From: an uncultured Clostridia bacterium
GTDB taxonomy: Bacteria > Bacillota > Clostridia > TANB77 > CAG-508
Direction of reading: 5' to 3'
Assembly: GCA_944390975.1 (NCBI GenBank)
Contig: CALXRX010000014.1
Span: forward strand, 1-38,659
Length of the DNA stretch: 38,659 bases
Shown: positions 34,823-38,659 of the stretch, piece after piece
Layout of the letters: every line of letters starts with the position of its first letter
Numbering within the stretch: the stretch's first letter is position 1
Program-made: the position numbers and the translations under genes
The notes under the pieces: model-generated
Databases searched by the model: none
What the model saw: the letters and a program-made list of their open reading frames with translations, nothing else
What the model was told of the DNA's origin: nothing

Positions 34823-35778
34823 TTAATTTTCCCTTATTTTAAATTTATTTCCAACTGTTTGTTCTATAAATCCTTCTAACTCCAGTATTGTTAATATTGG
34901 CATTAATTGTGATATGTTTTTTTTAGAAATTTTACATATATCATTTATATGTATTGAAGTTTCTTTTATTATGTTATATATTGTTTCATATTCTTTTGGT
35001 ATGCTCTGTATTTGTATATTTTCTTGTTTTGTTACTTTGTTATTATCTTTACTGTTTTTTATGCTTTCTTTATTTGTTAATTTTTCATTTTCTTCTATTA
35101 TTTTTTCATTTTTGTATAATCCTTTTTGGTTTAATAATTCTAGTACTTCATTTGGTTTTATAACTAAATTTGCTCCTTGCTGTATTAATCTATTTGTACC
35201 AATTCCACATTTATTATCAACATTACTAGGTAAACAACAAATTATTTTTCCTTGCTCTTTAGCATATTTAGCAGTAATTGATGTTCCGCTCCTATATTCT
35301 GCTTCTACTACAAGTACTGCATCTGAAATTCCACTTACTATTCTATTTCTTTTAGGAAAATTACTTGGGTTTGCATCCACATTAGGTGCATATTCACTAA
35401 TTATACATCCACAATTTGTTAGTATTTTGTGGAATATCCATTCATTTTCTTTAGGATATATCTTATTAAATCCTCCTCCAAGAACTGCTATTGTTTTCCC
35501 GTATATTTTCTAAAGCTCCAATATGAGCAAATGCATCCACTCCTATTGCCATTCCACTTATAATGCAAATATCTCTTTTAGCTAATTCTTCTGCAAAATA
35601 TGTAGCATTTTTTCTACCATATTCTGTACAATCTCTTGAGCCAATTATTGCAACTATATTTTGTTTGTTTAGTAATTCATAATTTCCAAGTACATATAAT
35701 TCCTTTGGTTTATCTTTTATATTTAATAATCTACCGAGGATATCTATTATCTTTATCGTCAATTTTTATATATTTCAT
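34823..35778 (-). CDS. dprA: DprA recombination mediator, with two +1 shifts at CGG
   Basis: DprA loads RecA on incoming DNA in transformation. ATG at 35778 opens MKYIKIDDKDNRYP, then CGG TAG. Dropping the C at 35736 gives GGT and GRLLNIKDKPKELYVLGN, the normal DprA opening. The frame reaches GSRDCTEYG and SGMAIGVDAFAHIGALENI, then CGG at 35501-35499. Dropping that C gives GKTIAVLGGGFNKIYP. The last part carries the Rossmann end and a winged-helix-like domain (ICKISKKNISQLMPILTILE). The restored length is 317 aa, without the N-terminal SAM-like domain of longer homologs. Confidence 0.88.
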
Positions 35779-35797
35779 TTTCTATTTCCTTTATTTT

Positions 35798-37337
35798 TTA
35801 ATTCTTCCAATACTTTCTATCTAAACTTCTATATTGTATTGCTTCTGCAATGTGATATGGTTGTATATTTTCTTTAAAATCTAAATCAGCTATTGTTCTT
35901 GCTACTTTTAAAATTCTTCCATATGCTCTTGCACTTAATCCTAGTTTTTGAAAACCATCTTGTAATATTTTCCTTCCTTTATCATCTAATTTGCAATATT
36001 CTTCTATTAATTTGGGAGTTAATTCTGAATTTGAATAAATATTATGATTTCTATATCTTTGAACTTGAATTTTTCTTGCAGTATTTACTCTTTTTCGTAT
36101 TTCTTGTGATGTTTCTATAGTTGTATTTGAATTTAATTTTTGGTATTTTACAGGAGTAACTTCAACTTGTATATCTATTCTATCTAATAATGGTCCACTA
36201 ATTCTTCCCATATACTTTTCTATTGATTTTTGGCTACATGTGCATTTTTTACTATTTAAACCATAATAACCACATCCGACATGGATTCATTGAAGCTACA
36301 AACATAAAATTGCATGGATATGTTAAACTTGCATTTACTCTACTTATACTTATTGTTTTATCTTCTAGTGGTCCTCTTAATAATTCTAGTGTGTTTTTAT
36401 TAAATTCTGGCAATTCATCTAAAAATAATAATCCATAATGTGCTAAACTTATTTCTCCAGGTTTTGGTACTTTGCCTCCTCCTACTAATGAACTTGGTGA
36501 AACAGTATGATGTGGTGACCTAAATGGTCTTATTGTTACTATTGGGGTGTTTTTTGATAGTTTTCCAGCCACACTATGAATTTTTGTTACCTCTAAGGCT
36601 TCTTCAAATGTTAAGTCTGGTAATATGGTTGGAATTCTTTTTGCTATCATTGTTTTTCCGTGAGCCAGGGCTTCCTATTAATAATATATTGTGTCCTCCG
36701 TGCAGCTGCAACTTCTACAGCTCTTTTTACATTTTCTTGCCCCTTTACTTCTGAAAAATCTAATACATATTTCCTCTTATTATTAAATATCTCTGTTATA
36801 TTTGATTTTTCAGGCAATATTTCTTCATTCCCATTTAAATAATTAACTACTTGTTTTAAATTATCTATTCCAATTACATTAATTCCTTCAACTATTGATG
36901 CTTCATTTTTATTTTCACTTGGTATAATTATTCTTTTTATTCCTAGTTTTTTTGCTTCTATACACATTGGTAAAATTCCATTTATTTTATTTAGTTTTCC
37001 ATCTAACGATAATTCTCCTATAAATAAGGTATCATCTAAATTTTGATATCCTATCTCTCCAAAATTCATTAAAATACCAATTGCAATTGGTAGATCAAAA
37101 AATGAGCCTTCTTTTCTTGTATCTGCAGGTGCAAGGTTTACAACTATTTTTCTACTTTGAAATTCATAGCTAGAATTTTTAATTGCTGTTCGCACTCTTT
37201 CCTTTGACTCTTTCACACTTACATCTGGAAGTCCAACCACTTCCCAACTTGGCATCCCGTGCAGATACATCAACTTGTACTTCTATTAGATATCCTTCTA
37301 ACCCATGTAATGACATGCTTTTTACAATAGACAACAT
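35798..37337 (-). CDS. comM: ComM (Mg-chelatase-like) AAA+ protein, with four +1 shifts at CGG
   Basis: ComM is an AAA+ helicase-like factor that aids branch migration in natural transformation. The standard frame breaks four times, at C 37259, 36700, 36660 and 36278. Each break becomes Gly when one C is dropped: [43 protein letters not shown] and [11 protein letters not shown]. The third lies inside the Walker A motif GSPGSGKT. The restored protein is 511 aa, as in homologs, with the Lon-like N-terminal domain and Walker B FLDELPEF. Three plain fragments would lack a complete ATPase site. Confidence 0.9.
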
Positions 37338-37509
37338 ATATTCTCTACCCTCTTACTTATTTAATTTTACTATAAATTTGTTTGGAAATATTAGATTTTA
37401 AGATGCTAAAATCTTTATTAGAATTATAATTTTAATTAATTTTTAGAATTAACAATTTAATACTAACAATTTATAATAATTTTGTCAAGGATTATATAAA
37501 AAATATTAC

Positions 37510-37545
37510 AAGATAATGCTTTTTATTTTTTATAAGCATTATCTT
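37510..37545. terminator. Terminator of the right-edge pilin-like paralog
   Basis: AAGATAATGCTT/AAGCATTATCTT, a perfect 12-bp stem with a 12-nt loop, 26 nt past the stop codon. Confidence 0.65.
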
Positions 37546-37571
37546 GCAATTAAAAACTTAACATTAAAAAT

Positions 37572-38659
37572 TTAACTTATTTGCAATACATAATATGAAG
37601 TAGCTACATTATAGTTTGAGTACACATTAATTGTTGCAGTTGCTCCTTTATTCATATATGCAATTACTGTATGATGGTGATGTTTAGTACCCAGATTTTG
37701 AGTTGCTGATCCATCAACTGAATTAAGATGATTTGATAAATATACTGTACCATTTACTGAAATACTGGCATATCTATTTTTACCATCACCTGTTCCAGAA
37801 GCTGCACCTACTATTAAATATATTCCATTAGCTGGTGCTGTAAAAGTCCATACATCAGGTTTACTTATTGTTCCTGAGCCTTCTCCATATGCGCGAACTG
37901 TAAATGTTCTCCATGGAAAATTTGCATTTCCTGCACTATATCCAGCATTATATCCATTAGTATAACTTGGTCTTGAGTCTAATGTTCCTCCACTATAGTA
38001 CCCTGCTGGCACTGTATAGGTAGTATTACTTCCTGACCAATTTAAATTTCCTCTATTGGGCATACTTCCTGTTATTTTTACTCCATTTGTACTTGTAAAT
38101 GTTTTTCCACTTAACACATTTCCTGCTGCCGCATCACCTAATGAGCCTTTTATTGTTGCCCACGGTATGTTTAACCAATGTGCTGTTGCATAATATCCAT
38201 TTGCTGGTATATATACCCATGGTCCATATGTTGTATCAAATCCCCATCTCCCTGATGTTGTAATTGCTGTGCTTCCACTTGTATATGATTTCATTGTTCC
38301 TGTTACCTTACTTCCATTTACCCATGCTGTATATCCATTTAATATTTGCCCTGCTCCTGCTGTTGCTGAAGTTTGGCTTGCAAGTGTATTTGCTGTTACT
38401 TTTCCACTTCCATTATGGTATCCTGCTGGTATTGTGTAACTTCCTCCTGCATTTAAACTTTGACTTACTGCTCCTCTATTTTCCATTGTTCCTGCTATAT
38501 TTACATTACTTGAGTTTGAAAATGTTTTTCCACTTAATACATCTGTTGCTACTGCTGTTCCTGTTGATTGCTTTTTCTGTAATTCTGCTATTTGTGTGTT
38601 TAGGCTATTTATTGTGCTTTCTAATTGCTCTTTTGTTTTATTTAAACTGTCTACTTGTC
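37572..38659 (-). CDS. Paralog of the pilin-like repeat protein, 5' end beyond the window
   Basis: The frame is open to the right edge, where it reads QVDSLNKTKEQLEST, the same coiled coil as in the gene at 12561. Repeats of the same type follow (LSGKTFSNSS, GTMENRGAVSQSLNAGG, YTIPAGYHNGSGKVT, TTYTVPAGYYSGGT), in part nearly identical at DNA level. The C-terminal ~110 residues (ending ATSYYVLQIS) are unrelated to those of the other copy and contain a LGTKHHHHTVIAYMN stretch. The prepilin leader is expected upstream of the window. Confidence 0.75.
   Translation of the reverse strand, partial: QVDSLNKTKEQLESTINSLNTQIAELQKKQSTGTAVATDVLSGKTFSNSSNVNIAGTMENRGAVSQSLNAGGSYTIPAGYHNGSGKVTANTLASQTSATAGAGQILNGYTAWVNGSKVTGTMKSYTSGSTAITTSGRWGFDTTYGPWVYIPANGYYATAHWLNIPWATIKGSLGDAAAGNVLSGKTFTSTNGVKITGSMPNRGNLNWSGSNTTYTVPAGYYSGGTLDSRPSYTNGYNAGYSAGNANFPWRTFTVRAYGEGSGTISKPDVWTFTAPANGIYLIVGAASGTGDGKNRYASISVNGTVYLSNHLNSVDGSATQNLGTKHHHHTVIAYMNKGATATINVYSNYNVATSYYVLQIS

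Noticed and set aside
10650..37337. Random sequencing or assembly indels as the cause of the eight breaks
   Set aside because: Not excluded, but all eight are the same base, before GG, in glycine phase, while long genes such as pbpB, the recombinase and the restriction genes have none. No homopolymer or common methylation motif links the sites. Raw reads would decide.
1..38659. tRNA or rRNA genes
   Set aside because: I saw no cloverleaf with a T-loop motif or rRNA-like GC-rich block; a covariance search would be needed to be sure.

Overview
The window is very AT-rich and nearly all genes lie on the minus strand. mraZ-rsmH-ftsL-pbpB, minD-minE-rodA-dus, a GerS-like gene, comM-dprA-yraN and rsmA point to a low-GC Gram-positive bacterium of the class Clostridia. 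This placement is inferred from gene content and codon use; no rRNA or tRNA gene was found.

Layout. 1-8.2 kb is accessory: a tightly coupled minus-strand operon (HEPN, MNT nucleotidyltransferase, unknown 288-aa protein, NUDIX, HD, GNAT), then a DUF6076-like gene diverging from an HTH gene, a 44-aa ORF and a large serine recombinase, then an HD hydrolase. 8.3-12.4 kb is the start of the division/cell-wall cluster, with pbpB cut off at its 3' end where the accessory segment begins. 12.5-14 kb holds a pilin-like protein with a coiled coil and phage-tail-fibre-like repeats; a close paralog runs off the right edge (37.6-38.7 kb). 14.4-23.8 kb is a defence island: Fic-AlbA_2 pair, DUF6119 gene and a LlaJI-like restriction-modification system (two m5C methyltransferases, McrB-like and McrC-like subunits) with a divergent HTH regulator. 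23.8-26.6 kb holds gene remnants, a MazG-like gene and a SAM methyltransferase. 26.6-31.6 kb is mazF, gerS-like, dus, rodA, minE, minD. 31.7-34.5 kb is a block (70-aa ORF, rsmA, HD protein) between two copies of a palindromic element with a conserved structured core. 34.5-37.3 kb is yraN, dprA, comM.

The main observation: four conserved housekeeping or competence genes (rsmH, rodA, dprA, comM) are each broken in the standard reading, at eight places in all, and every break has the same form. An in-frame CGG codon stands where dropping its C restores a conserved glycine codon (GGN) and the family's full-length protein. By eye I find no in-frame CGG in any other gene here except two in one 70-aa ORF of foreign appearance. 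This fits +1 frameshifting (or quadruplet CGGN decoding as Gly) at an unassigned CGG codon; a systematic indel artefact is the alternative and can be tested.
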